Source: a virus. Taken from it: a DNA stretch of 64,000 nt. Shown in pieces: positions 23,646 through 32,357 of the stretch (its first letter is position 1; every line of letters begins with the position of its first letter). Position numbers and translations under genes: made by a program. The DNA is taken from positions 1-64,000 of IMG/VR virus record IMGVR_UViG_3300023178_003744, one strand, 5' to 3'. The notes under the pieces were generated by a model that saw nothing but the letters and a program-made list of their open reading frames with translations, ran no database searches and was not told where the DNA came from.

Positions 23646-25057
23646 TTATTATCATCCGTAAAAATATATTCGTAAAACTTTGGGAATATGTCTAAAATTG
23701 ATTGCCCGCGATGCGCATCGAGTTGTTCTGTGTATTTTTCACATTCTATTCTTTGCTCTGCTTTATGTCCATGCTGATCTTCTGTAAGATTGCTAGGCAG
23801 CGCATTAAAAACCATTTCAGTTTTTTCTTCATTTGGGATAAGCACATCAGCATGCTTTCCGATTTTTACAATATCTTTGTTAATTCTATCAATCTTATAC
23901 CAAGTTACTTTAACGTTTTCGGGTTCATTATCTATATTATCCATTAGATTTTTATAATATTGTTTCCATTTAGTATACTCTTCAAACCAAGCTTTTTTGC
24001 CTTGATTATTTAAAATTTTAATACTTAACCTACTAGGATCATATAAAAAATCAAACGATAAATTAAAATTATAACGTATTCGTTGATTGACTCTAAATTG
24101 TTCGATATACCATTTTGCCATATCAAACACATCAAAAACATTATATATTTGTACAACATAAGAAATATTTATTGTAACTTGTTTTCCGTCTTGCTCTAGT
24201 AACTTTGCTAAATTAGTAGATAACACTTCCCATTTACTAGGGTATCTTATATATTCATTTACTTTTTCTGTGCCGTCGATGCTTAAATTAAAAATAACTC
24301 TTTCGAATTTGTTTATTACTGCTAACAATCTAGGCTGTAAATTTGTTAAATTAGTAGTCATCTTTAATGTTATTTGTTTAGCATAATCTTTTTCTACTAG
24401 ATTGTCAAGTAAGTCATACATCTCATCGTGTAATGTAGGTTCACCGCCGACAAAAGTTATTTCTTTTACTTCAAATATATTATCTTCTAAACTTTTCCAA
24501 AAAACAGATATGTCATCTATTTTATCAAAAGTTAGATCTTTATACCAAGTGGGTTGATTGGTATCTTGAAATTGTTGCTGTTCTTTAACAATTTGACTGC
24601 TAAACTGGGGCCAGCACATTCTGCATTTTAAGTTGCATAAATTATTTAATCTAATATCAAAATATGAAATCTGAGGATTTGTAACTATTTCGTCAAACGA
24701 CCTAGTTAAAGCATCTTGCCATTTTACATTCTCTTTCATTCGTTTACTAGGTAAAAATTGTTTTGGTCCTACTTCAGTCCAATCTTTATCAAAATCAACT
24801 TCCTCTTTCCAACAAATTTCACACTCTGGCAATCTTTCATCATTTAAGATTTTCTGCCTAGCTTCGTTCATGTAATCGCTATTCCAAATTTCAGTAACTG
24901 AATCCTTTGCAATATTAAATTTTTCATTATTATTTTTCACTGCTACTTTTTTTCGATTAACTTTGCAGCATAATCTTACGTTACCTTCAGTAGTCGTTGC
25001 TAAATGGATGAAAGGTAGTATACAAAAATTTTTTAAGTCAGAAACTTTGTTACTCAT
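23642..25057 (-). CDS. radical SAM protein with N-terminal twitch domain
   Basis: First gene of this minus-strand run. N-terminal cysteines: C12 (NFCILPF), C30-C31 (VRLCC), C79 and C82 (PECEIC). Core: C141-x3-C145-x2-C148 (LCNLKCRMC) and FVGGEPTLHDE. The protein is 471 residues and ends in an acidic tail. The perfect late box TATAAATA ends five bases before the ATG and no Shine-Dalgarno is present, so this is a clean case of a leaderless late start. It is divergent from the related gene at 25097. Confidence 0.8.
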   Translation of the reverse strand: MSNKVSDLKNFCILPFIHLATTTEGNVRLCCKVNRKKVAVKNNNEKFNIAKDSVTEIWNSDYMNEARQKILNDERLPECEICWKEEVDFDKDWTEVGPKQFLPSKRMKENVKWQDALTRSFDEIVTNPQISYFDIRLNNLCNLKCRMCWPQFSSQIVKEQQQFQDTNQPTWYKDLTFDKIDDISVFWKSLEDNIFEVKEITFVGGEPTLHDEMYDLLDNLVEKDYAKQITLKMTTNLTNLQPRLLAVINKFERVIFNLSIDGTEKVNEYIRYPSKWEVLSTNLAKLLEQDGKQVTINISYVVQIYNVFDVFDMAKWYIEQFRVNQRIRYNFNLSFDFLYDPSRLSIKILNNQGKKAWFEEYTKWKQYYKNLMDNIDNEPENVKVTWYKIDRINKDIVKIGKHADVLIPNEEKTEMVFNALPSNLTEDQHGHKAEQRIECEKYTEQLDAHRGQSILDIFPKFYEYIFTDDNK

Positions 25058-25062
25058 AAAGA

Positions 25063-25070
25063 TATTTATA
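25063..25070 (-). promoter_or_regulatory. T4-type late promoter box (TATAAATA), minus strand
   Basis: A perfect consensus on the minus strand, five bases before the ATG at 25057. Transcription at the usual T4 late distance would begin on the A of the ATG. Confidence 0.75.
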
Positions 25071-25084
25071 ACTGCATTAAATAA

Positions 25085-25092
25085 GGTAAATA
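25085..25092 (+). promoter_or_regulatory. late-like promoter box (GGTAAATA), plus strand
   Basis: GGTAAATA (two mismatches to TATAAATA) ends four bases before the ATG at 25097. It is weak alone; the spacing, identical to the stronger boxes, is what supports it. Confidence 0.35.
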
Positions 25093-25096
25093 TTTC

Positions 25097-26356
25097 ATGA
25101 ACGATTCTACATTTTGTCCTTTTCCTTTTGAATCATTAGCTCTTAAAAGTTGGCTAAACGGCCAAATTCATAAAGTTTATCCGTGTTGTAATATGAAACA
25201 CGATCGTCCCATAACTGAAGTAAATAAAGAAACAGATCTGCAAAAAGTTTTTGACAGTCAGACCTTTCAAAATCTACGTAAAGACTTAATGAACGGAAAG
25301 AAAAATTCTCTATGTAATTATTGCTGGAACTTAGAGAAGCAAACTGGCCAAAGTCCAAGAACAATAGCATGTGAATCAAATAATACAACTTACAAAAAGA
25401 CAAAAAAACTAAAAATTAAAAAATTAGATATTCTTACTGATGAAGCATGCAATTTACGATGTCGAATGTGTACTCCGTCGTCGTCAAACAGTTTAAGAAT
25501 AGATGTAAATAATCTCATAAGCAATGACAAACCATTAGTTAGCAATTGGCCAAAGCATTCTGTAAGTTATGCAAAATTAGATCCAAAAGGCACCAGTGCT
25601 TTTTTTAATATGGGCCAAAAATATATAGATGAAATAGTACAAATTTCTGATACTTTAGAAGAAATAAAATTTACAGGCGGCGAGCCGACAATAAGTTCTA
25701 CTTTTTGGCAAATAATAGATAATATTCAAAATCCTAATATCAAAATTCATCTTACAACAAATGGTACAAAATTTAATCAGAGATTATTGAAAACTTTAGA
25801 TAAATTTACTAATAAACATTTTACAATAAGTGTAGATGGCACAGATTCAACCTATGAGTACATACGTCATCCGTTTTTGTGGAGTAAACTCACTGAAAAT
25901 ATAAATCGTTTAATATCTCATAACCAAAATCACAATACTGAAATACATTTTTGCAGTGTACTAACTTCTTACAACATATTAAACATACACTATCTTGTAA
26001 CCTACATAGAAAAACTATCAACTACTTGCTCGAATAACATAAAATGGAAATGCATTCCTAATCCTCATCCTAAAGATAGCGTGTTTGATGTTAAATATCT
26101 TCCTACTCATATTTTAAAAAAAGCATTAAACTATTTTGAGATTTTAGAACAAGACTGTACTAAAACATCAATACATGCTGTGAGAAAAATTAAAAATTAT
26201 TTGCAGTTTAACATAGAAAATCCAATTGACATTGATACAAAAACAAAAAAATTAACAATGTTAAAACAAGATATAGATTTATTAGATTTCTCTCGAAAAC
26301 AGTCGTATAAAGACTTTCTTCATGACGACTTAATAGACATTATAGAAGATATTTAA
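25097..26356 (+). CDS. radical SAM protein with N-terminal twitch domain
   Basis: Cysteines C7, C30-C31, C73 and C76 (TFCPFPF, YPCC, LCNYC) come before the catalytic C118-x3-C122-x2-C125 (ACNLRCRMC) and FTGGEPTISS. The protein is 419 residues. It is on the plus strand, facing away from its closest neighbour at 23642 and converging with the paralogue at 26340, with a 17-base overlap of coding ends. That layout is typical of a gene inserted as a unit with its own promoter. Confidence 0.8.
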   Translation: MNDSTFCPFPFESLALKSWLNGQIHKVYPCCNMKHDRPITEVNKETDLQKVFDSQTFQNLRKDLMNGKKNSLCNYCWNLEKQTGQSPRTIACESNNTTYKKTKKLKIKKLDILTDEACNLRCRMCTPSSSNSLRIDVNNLISNDKPLVSNWPKHSVSYAKLDPKGTSAFFNMGQKYIDEIVQISDTLEEIKFTGGEPTISSTFWQIIDNIQNPNIKIHLTTNGTKFNQRLLKTLDKFTNKHFTISVDGTDSTYEYIRHPFLWSKLTENINRLISHNQNHNTEIHFCSVLTSYNILNIHYLVTYIEKLSTTCSNNIKWKCIPNPHPKDSVFDVKYLPTHILKKALNYFEILEQDCTKTSIHAVRKIKNYLQFNIENPIDIDTKTKKLTMLKQDIDLLDFSRKQSYKDFLHDDLIDIIEDI

Positions 26357-27446
26357 ATTCAGGTATAGTTTTTATATAATCTATGTTTCTTATTTTAGAT
26401 ATGTCATGTAGATGATCTACTAGTACTGCATGGTAATCTTGTTTATAAGAAGAATTTGTAACAATAGTTTGTAATTCACTAATTTTTTTCCGTATATTAG
26501 GAAAATTTTTCTCTGATGTTTTCAACATATCAGTAACAAACTGCTTTGCCGAGTCTGGCATTGCGTCGATACTAAAATGCTTAGGATTAATGCAATTTAA
26601 AAAATCTATTTTTGTTTTTGGCCTGTCTTTTACAAACTTAGAAATAAAATGCAACCATTGGTCTGCTACTAAAATGTTATAAGGTTGTATGACAAAATTT
26701 AGATTTATATTAATCTCTTTCATTGTACAAAGTTGATCAACGTTATGTTTTACTGTATTCCAATTTGCTGGAAATCTTATGAGGTTGTACACCTCATCAA
26801 CAGCATCAATACTTAATATAACTGTTAAACTTTTAAACTTACTTTTGTATTTGTCAAAAAAGTTTTTTATTCTAGTTGCATTTGTAGTAATTATTAACTC
26901 AACTTTTGATGCATCATATTTTTTTATAAATTTATCTAAGAATGCAATACAATACGGATCAATGGTTGGTTCTCCGCCAGCAAGTTTTAAAAATTTCAAA
27001 TTACTAAAATCAATATCAATGTTAATATCCAAATTATTACCAGCAGCTACTTGCCTAAAATATTTAGACATGTGTGTATTTTTTTTTACAAAACTTTGTA
27101 TTTGAGAACTGTCTGCTTGTGAACACATGTTGCATTGTAAATTACAATAATTGCTTGTTCTTATATCTGCCCAAATTGGTTTATGCTTTTTGTAATCAAT
27201 GGACGATTGATGCTCTTTGTCTAGTTGAGAAAACCAATTCCGTAAAGACATTTCACTTGTATAAGTTTCTTTATTCCAACAAACTCTGCACTCTTTTTGT
27301 TTTTTTCTGTTAACGTAATTAGCAACCTTTTTATAATTATAATCATCTAGATTATAATCATCATCATAATTGCAACAAGGAGCAATTGTATTTTTGTCAG
27401 TTTTATAAAAAAGACCTATATAAGGTGCTGCACACTTATTTGTCAT
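26340..27446 (-). CDS. radical SAM protein with N-terminal twitch domain (shortest)
   Basis: The 368-residue protein has C5 (NKCAAPY), C24-C25 (APCC), C53 and C56 (KECRVC), then the core C101-x3-C105-x2-C108 (YCNLQCNMC) and LAGGEPTID. The usual F-C-P-W opening of the family is altered to K-C-A-A-P, and the first domain is compact. It is translated with the SPASM-type radical SAM gene upstream (11-base overlap). Function unknown. Confidence 0.8.
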   Translation of the reverse strand: MTNKCAAPYIGLFYKTDKNTIAPCCNYDDDYNLDDYNYKKVANYVNRKKQKECRVCWNKETYTSEMSLRNWFSQLDKEHQSSIDYKKHKPIWADIRTSNYCNLQCNMCSQADSSQIQSFVKKNTHMSKYFRQVAAGNNLDINIDIDFSNLKFLKLAGGEPTIDPYCIAFLDKFIKKYDASKVELIITTNATRIKNFFDKYKSKFKSLTVILSIDAVDEVYNLIRFPANWNTVKHNVDQLCTMKEININLNFVIQPYNILVADQWLHFISKFVKDRPKTKIDFLNCINPKHFSIDAMPDSAKQFVTDMLKTSEKNFPNIRKKISELQTIVTNSSYKQDYHAVLVDHLHDISKIRNIDYIKTIPEFKYLL

Positions 27447-28455
27447 GGAATTTTATTTCATTTTGGTACGCACCCTTTTTAGCACATGTTCTAATGCATC
27501 TACTTATATGAAGATTATGTTTAGGGTCCCAACTGTCTTGCAAAACTTTTTGATAGTATTCTGTACTTAGAATTTCATCTAGGGAATGAAACTGTAAATT
27601 GTTCCAATCCGTAGGAAAGGTTTTATATTTGTCTAATATTTGTTCTTTATTTTTGAATGCACTATCCCATAGAAAACAACACGGCCAAACAGTACTATTA
27701 GCTGCGATGAAAATTTCTTTTCCATGATAAAATTTGCAATCAATACTTGATAATATTTCTTTTGTTTGCTGTTCTGATTTATTTTCATTTGTAATAAATT
27801 TATCAAGCTCGGCTACTACTGCTTTTTTGCTGTGCTCTTTTGCTCCACTAGTTGTTATTACTACATCGGTTTTATCGTTTTTCTTACCGATTTTTGATAC
27901 CCAATCATGATAACTATTCCTCATACCAGTACGGGTTGCAAAATCAAATCCGTATTCTCTTGCTAATTTTTTAGCTTCATCAACTTCGTGTTCATTATGA
28001 TCAAAAACAATGTATATCCACGTTCCTTGGCCGCCTGCGTCACTATACGCTTTCATGTTCCGTTTGATTATATCAAAATTTGTATTAACTCTATATATAT
28101 AATTACTATGCGTACCGTCTACACAAAAATTTACCTTAATATTTAACTTACCTAGTTCGTTCCACCACGAAGCACTGTTACGTCCTCCGTTAGTACTATA
28201 TTGTATAAATGCACCTTTTTCTACTAGATATTGTGTTATTTCTAAACATTCAGGATTTACAATAGGATCTCCTAGAACTCCACAAAACTTGAATTTTATT
28301 CCTTTTGGGTCTGGGAACCAATTTTTAATTTGTTGTAGTGTTAAGTTCTGTGGTTTTAAAATATCTAAATTTTGAGTCCGAGCACATCCCGGACATGCTG
28401 CGTTACAGTCACTGGAAATTTCTAATTCTACTCGTTGTATATTTTTTATTTGCAT
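27436..28455 (-). CDS. radical SAM protein with C-terminal SPASM-like domain
   Basis: C17-x3-C21-x2-C24 (DCNAACPGC) opens the core almost at the N-terminus. The GGEP position reads GVLGDPIV, a GxxGDP variant also seen in the paralogue at 31278. The C-terminal SPASM-like half has DCKFYHG, WPCCFLW, SRCIRTCAKKG. Its domain order, radical SAM then cluster, is the reverse of the twitch family in this island. The upstream CATAAATA box leaves a 19-base leader with a GGAAG Shine-Dalgarno. Confidence 0.8.
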   Translation of the reverse strand: MQIKNIQRVELEISSDCNAACPGCARTQNLDILKPQNLTLQQIKNWFPDPKGIKFKFCGVLGDPIVNPECLEITQYLVEKGAFIQYSTNGGRNSASWWNELGKLNIKVNFCVDGTHSNYIYRVNTNFDIIKRNMKAYSDAGGQGTWIYIVFDHNEHEVDEAKKLAREYGFDFATRTGMRNSYHDWVSKIGKKNDKTDVVITTSGAKEHSKKAVVAELDKFITNENKSEQQTKEILSSIDCKFYHGKEIFIAANSTVWPCCFLWDSAFKNKEQILDKYKTFPTDWNNLQFHSLDEILSTEYYQKVLQDSWDPKHNLHISRCIRTCAKKGAYQNEIKFHDK

Positions 28456-28466
28456 TAATCGCTTCC

Positions 28467-28482
28467 AATAAATATATTTATG
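28467..28482. promoter_or_regulatory. divergent late promoter boxes
   Basis: AATAAATA at 28467-28474 (plus) ends five bases before the ATG at 28480. CATAAATA at 28475-28482 (minus) serves the gene starting at 28455, with a 19-base leader. The minus box overlaps the start codon of the plus gene. Confidence 0.55.
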
Positions 28483-29805
28483 AATAAAAATAGCGGCAAG
28501 AATTTAATGCATGCCAAACTAACAAATGCTTACGGTGAAAGTTTTTGTGCAAGTCCATGGAATAGTTTACATGAAGGCCCAAACGGAATAGTTAACACAT
28601 GTTGTAAGACAAGATGGCCAATTGGAAAAAATACAGAAAGTTCCTTTGAGCAAATGTATAACAGTGATCATGCTAAGAGTGTTAGAAAAGAATTTTTAGA
28701 AGGCAAAAAGCCAGAACAGTGTAAAGAATGCTGGGTACAAGAAGAAGCAGGAAATCATTCTATTAACAGAATTGCTGCTAACAAAATGAGTACTGAAGCA
28801 GTTATTGCCGACCTAGTAAAAAACACAGACTCAGACGGTACTTTACATAAACATAAACCGGAATGGTTAGATTTGCTTTGGTCAAATAAATGTAACTTTG
28901 CATGCATAGGTTGTGTTCCTGATCTAAGTTCAACTATTAACAAAAATTTCAAAAAAGAATTTGCTATACTCAACGGCAAAAATCCATCATCATATCACAT
29001 TGATACTAAAGATTGGACAAATTCTAATAACAATAAAATAGATTACATATTGCGTCATAAAGATACTATAAGGCGTATTCATTTTAATGGCGGAGAGCCA
29101 TTTTTGAACGAAGATATATACGAACTGCTTGAAGTATTATTAAAGAAAAAACTACACAAAAAAATAAACATTTGGACTCACACAAACGGTAGTGTTACTA
29201 AAAGTTACAAAGGAACAGATATAATAGAAGACTATCTAGTACACTGGGGCGACAATGCAGATGTTGTTATGAGCAATGACGGTTTCGGAAAAATAGGAGA
29301 ATATATAAGGTGGGGATATACTGATAAAAAATGGTTAGCGACCTATGAAAAGATCTCAAATACTAATATAAATTTAAAAATCCAAACTTGCTATAATATG
29401 TTTAATGCTTGTAATATTCATGAATTAGGTGAATGGTTTATTCAAAACTGTAAAAATAAAACGGTATACGGTAAACTAACTGTGTGGACAAACGAAACTA
29501 CCAATCCGAGTATGTTAAACTATAATTCAGATGTCAAACAAACAGCAATTGATTCTTTAACAAAATCAATACAATCAAGAAATCATCCAGTAGGCTGGGA
29601 AGATAATTTACATAAATGGTTAGACTGGTTAACTGGAGACGGAAAAGCAGCACAGCATGAAAAAAGCTATAGTTTGAACAATTATAGAAATTTAAAAGCA
29701 TGGTACAACGGCGTAAATGCACTAGACATTAAAAGAGGTACTGATCTTTGCCAAGATATTCCACTGTTAGCTCCGCTGTATAACTTAGGGAAAGCTATTA
29801 GTTAA
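28480..29805 (+). CDS. radical SAM protein with N-terminal twitch domain
   Basis: The first 20 residues are an extra polar extension. Then C23 (SFCASPW), C41-C42 (NTCC), C81 and C84 (EQCKEC) form the twitch half, and C138-x3-C142-x2-C145 (KCNFACIGC) the core, with FNGGEPFLNED. A second in-frame ATG at residue 10 could shorten it. The plus-strand gene converges on the 2OG oxygenase at 29798 with an 8-base overlap. Late box AATAAATA is five bases upstream. Confidence 0.8.
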   Translation: MNKNSGKNLMHAKLTNAYGESFCASPWNSLHEGPNGIVNTCCKTRWPIGKNTESSFEQMYNSDHAKSVRKEFLEGKKPEQCKECWVQEEAGNHSINRIAANKMSTEAVIADLVKNTDSDGTLHKHKPEWLDLLWSNKCNFACIGCVPDLSSTINKNFKKEFAILNGKNPSSYHIDTKDWTNSNNNKIDYILRHKDTIRRIHFNGGEPFLNEDIYELLEVLLKKKLHKKINIWTHTNGSVTKSYKGTDIIEDYLVHWGDNADVVMSNDGFGKIGEYIRWGYTDKKWLATYEKISNTNINLKIQTCYNMFNACNIHELGEWFIQNCKNKTVYGKLTVWTNETTNPSMLNYNSDVKQTAIDSLTKSIQSRNHPVGWEDNLHKWLDWLTGDGKAAQHEKSYSLNNYRNLKAWYNGVNALDIKRGTDLCQDIPLLAPLYNLGKAIS

Positions 29806-30355
29806 CTAAAACTGATTGATTTCTCCATTGATCATTTACGTAGTTTACAATAATACTACTTCTATCATTACTTAACGGTTTTAGACTATGATATTCGGTT
29901 CCTGTGTTTTTAAAAAACCAACCAGAATTTTCTTTTGCTGCAACTTGACTATTGTTTAATATCGTACTGTCTTGCAATGATGTTAAATAAACTTGCAAAG
30001 TAAACAACTTTGCTTTATCATCAACATGACTGTGTAGATAGCTTCCTTTAGCATCGTTACAAAGTTCAATTCTTGTCTTACATTTAATAAAGTTTTGATT
30101 ACACACATTTCCAAAAAATTCTTTACATTTAGCAGTATCGAATTCTTTACCTAACTCGTATAATAATTTAGACTGAATAGAATTACAAAATATTCTATTT
30201 TTGACGTCAGTTCGTTGGCCAGAAAAAGTATCAAATGGAAATTTTTGGTATTCATCTACTAGTGCGTCAAAGACTGATTTTTCCAGTAAATCATCAAATT
30301 TAAAAAATGTATAACTACTAGATATCTTTTTGTATATAAAATTGTAATTTATCAA
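29798..30355 (-). CDS. 2OG-Fe(II) oxygenase-like protein
   Basis: The 185-residue protein has His110-x-Asp112 (LHSHVDD), His156 (EYHSLKP) and Arg165 (NDRSSIIVNYV), a complete triad with the 2OG-binding Arg, in a jelly-roll arrangement. The only usable start is a TTG at 30355, whose last bases overlap the upstream stop (TTGA), so translation by re-initiation is likely. No other starts are present in the first 60 residues. Fourth oxygenase of the island; substrate unknown. Confidence 0.65.
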   Translation of the reverse strand: MINYNFIYKKISSSYTFFKFDDLLEKSVFDALVDEYQKFPFDTFSGQRTDVKNRIFCNSIQSKLLYELGKEFDTAKCKEFFGNVCNQNFIKCKTRIELCNDAKGSYLHSHVDDKAKLFTLQVYLTSLQDSTILNNSQVAAKENSGWFFKNTGTEYHSLKPLSNDRSSIIVNYVNDQWRNQSVLVN

Positions 30356-31278
30356 AATTTTATCTTCTTACGTACTAGTGTATTATATAATTTACAATTA
30401 AATAATTCTTTATCACTATTTGCAGTTAGATTAACAATACGTATTTTTTTTGTTTCGCATTCTTTAATTCTTATATCGGGATCTATATGAAAAAATAATT
30501 CCCAAAAATCAAAATTTTGATACATAATATCTTTATCAAGAACTTCGATATAAACTTCATTCTTAGGAGACTTTGTTTTCATATCAGTTACAAAATTATT
30601 ATTTACTAAAACTTTTTTGCTTACAGGATTTATAACTTCTAGCCCATATTCTAATAGATACTCTCTGTAATTACATGAACTAGGTCTGCTTTCACTTTTT
30701 CTAAACCAATCATCATATCCGTTATCATCCCTAAAACTAGACAAACCGTGCCAGCTTATTTCTAAGCGTTCTTTATTACGTATTTGCACACTAATATCAT
30801 TACCAAAATTAGATATAATTTCATCTTGATTTTTAATTTGTGTGTAACTAGTTTTTTTGATAGGTTTTGTACTTTTTGTTTGCTCAAGAATTGGCACTGT
30901 GTCTAAATTTAAATATCTAGCTATTAATAATCGTTTATTACCGGGGTGCACTGCTTCATAAAACTTTTGAATAGGCATAAAAATTCCGTTTTGATCAATG
31001 TCAGTTATAATAAAATTACATAAATCAATTGTTCCCTGTAGCCATAATTCAAGTTTATGATACATAGATAGCATTCTATAATCTAGGTTGCTATATAAGT
31101 TTCTAAGTCTTCGACTCGGCATATAGTCTGCAAACGCACTAGGAATATTATTTAATTTTTCTAATTTATATTCCGGATATATAAAAAAATTATAATTTTG
31201 AAAAATGTAATTCAAAGCAGCATTGTCTGGCCATCTAGGTTTTTCTGACAAATTATCTTGCAAAGTTTTTAATTTCAT
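30352..31278 (-). CDS. ParB/sulfiredoxin-like nuclease-fold protein (tentative)
   Basis: The 308-residue protein contains FYEAVHPGNKRLLIARYLNL (about residues 106-125), which looks like the HPGxxR/K motif of the ParB-like/sulfiredoxin fold used to bind nucleotides. A long charged C-terminal region follows, with no second motif. ParB-fold proteins act as nucleases, CTPases or regulators; phage members are mostly uncharacterised. The assignment rests on that one motif and is tentative. It overlaps the flanking genes at both ends. Confidence 0.45.
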   Translation of the reverse strand: MKLKTLQDNLSEKPRWPDNAALNYIFQNYNFFIYPEYKLEKLNNIPSAFADYMPSRRLRNLYSNLDYRMLSMYHKLELWLQGTIDLCNFIITDIDQNGIFMPIQKFYEAVHPGNKRLLIARYLNLDTVPILEQTKSTKPIKKTSYTQIKNQDEIISNFGNDISVQIRNKERLEISWHGLSSFRDDNGYDDWFRKSESRPSSCNYREYLLEYGLEVINPVSKKVLVNNNFVTDMKTKSPKNEVYIEVLDKDIMYQNFDFWELFFHIDPDIRIKECETKKIRIVNLTANSDKELFNCKLYNTLVRKKIKF

Positions 31279-32357
31279 TATTTAAATTGCTCCGAAAAAG
31301 GATCAAATTCCTTACCACACTTCATAGCACAGACTTTCAACTTTCCAGCTTTGCAACTAGGTTTATTCCAACTTTCTTCTATGTTGTTAAATATACCTGT
31401 ATCAAATACCGCCTTTAATCCGTGTTTTTTTGCACTGATAGCATCTTTTCCACCAACACTTTTTATAAAATCCCATACTTGTTCAACTTTTGGATCTTTA
31501 TGCCACCATTTATACATACGACCTGCGGTCCAACAACACGGCATAGCAAGACCTTCTGCTGTAATAAACAAGCTGCCTTCGTCTTTTACCTTACAAAATA
31601 TTTCAGCTTGATCATAATATGCATCCATCGTACCGTGTTTTTGTTTGATATCGTCATATTGCTTAATAGCTGCATTTTGATACTGTGCGTTAGGTTTTTT
31701 TAATTCAGCAGTTTTATTTCCTTTACGATCCACTGCTTGGTGTGTTTCCTTTTTTTCGCTTTTTGCACTTATAAATCTACCAGTTTTCTTTGCAACAAAT
31801 CTTTCAAAACCTATTTTTTCACTTAATAATTTGGCTTGTTCTACTTGATGTTGATTATGCTCAAATATTAAAAAATCCCATCGGCTACGGCCGCCTGCAT
31901 TTGTAAATGCTCGCATACTGCGTTCTACGTTATCCCATACTACACCTTGACGATAGATATGATTAGTATCGGACATTCCATCTACACTAAAAATAACAGC
32001 GCCCATACGACCAAAAGTTTTTGCAAGTTCCTGCCACCATGCTTCGTCTCTTGCACCTGCATTTGTATTCATTGATAACCACATTTTAGAATTGTGTTTT
32101 CTAAAATATTGAAATATCTCAAGTGTATCCCGTGCAACAATAGGGTCGCCTAGGTTGCCACACATGTACATAGTGTTTAATTGTTGGATAAATTCTGGTT
32201 TAAAAATACGCTTGCAATCATCAAGTGTTAATTCGCTAAGATCGATATGTGGATTTATTGCGCCACCGTTTTGGTTACGATCACACATTGGACAACTTGC
32301 CTGACAATTTTGTGTATTTTCTAAGTGTATGGTTCGTATATTTTCATACTTGTACAT
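31278..32357 (-). CDS. radical SAM protein with C-terminal SPASM-like domain
   Basis: I chose the ATG at 32357, which overlaps the stop of the PP-loop gene (TAATG), over a TTG at 32402 inside that gene. C18-x3-C22-x2-C25 (NCQASCPMC), GNLGDPIV, and a SPASM-like C-terminus (FCKVKDEG, MPCCWTAG, SCKAGKLKVCAMKCGKE) make it a close paralogue of the gene at 27436. The two share extended segments such as the Asn-x-x-Gly-x-Arg and Trp-Trp-x-Glu-Leu motifs. It is paired with the QueC-like gene upstream. Confidence 0.8.
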   Translation of the reverse strand: MYKYENIRTIHLENTQNCQASCPMCDRNQNGGAINPHIDLSELTLDDCKRIFKPEFIQQLNTMYMCGNLGDPIVARDTLEIFQYFRKHNSKMWLSMNTNAGARDEAWWQELAKTFGRMGAVIFSVDGMSDTNHIYRQGVVWDNVERSMRAFTNAGGRSRWDFLIFEHNQHQVEQAKLLSEKIGFERFVAKKTGRFISAKSEKKETHQAVDRKGNKTAELKKPNAQYQNAAIKQYDDIKQKHGTMDAYYDQAEIFCKVKDEGSLFITAEGLAMPCCWTAGRMYKWWHKDPKVEQVWDFIKSVGGKDAISAKKHGLKAVFDTGIFNNIEESWNKPSCKAGKLKVCAMKCGKEFDPFSEQFK

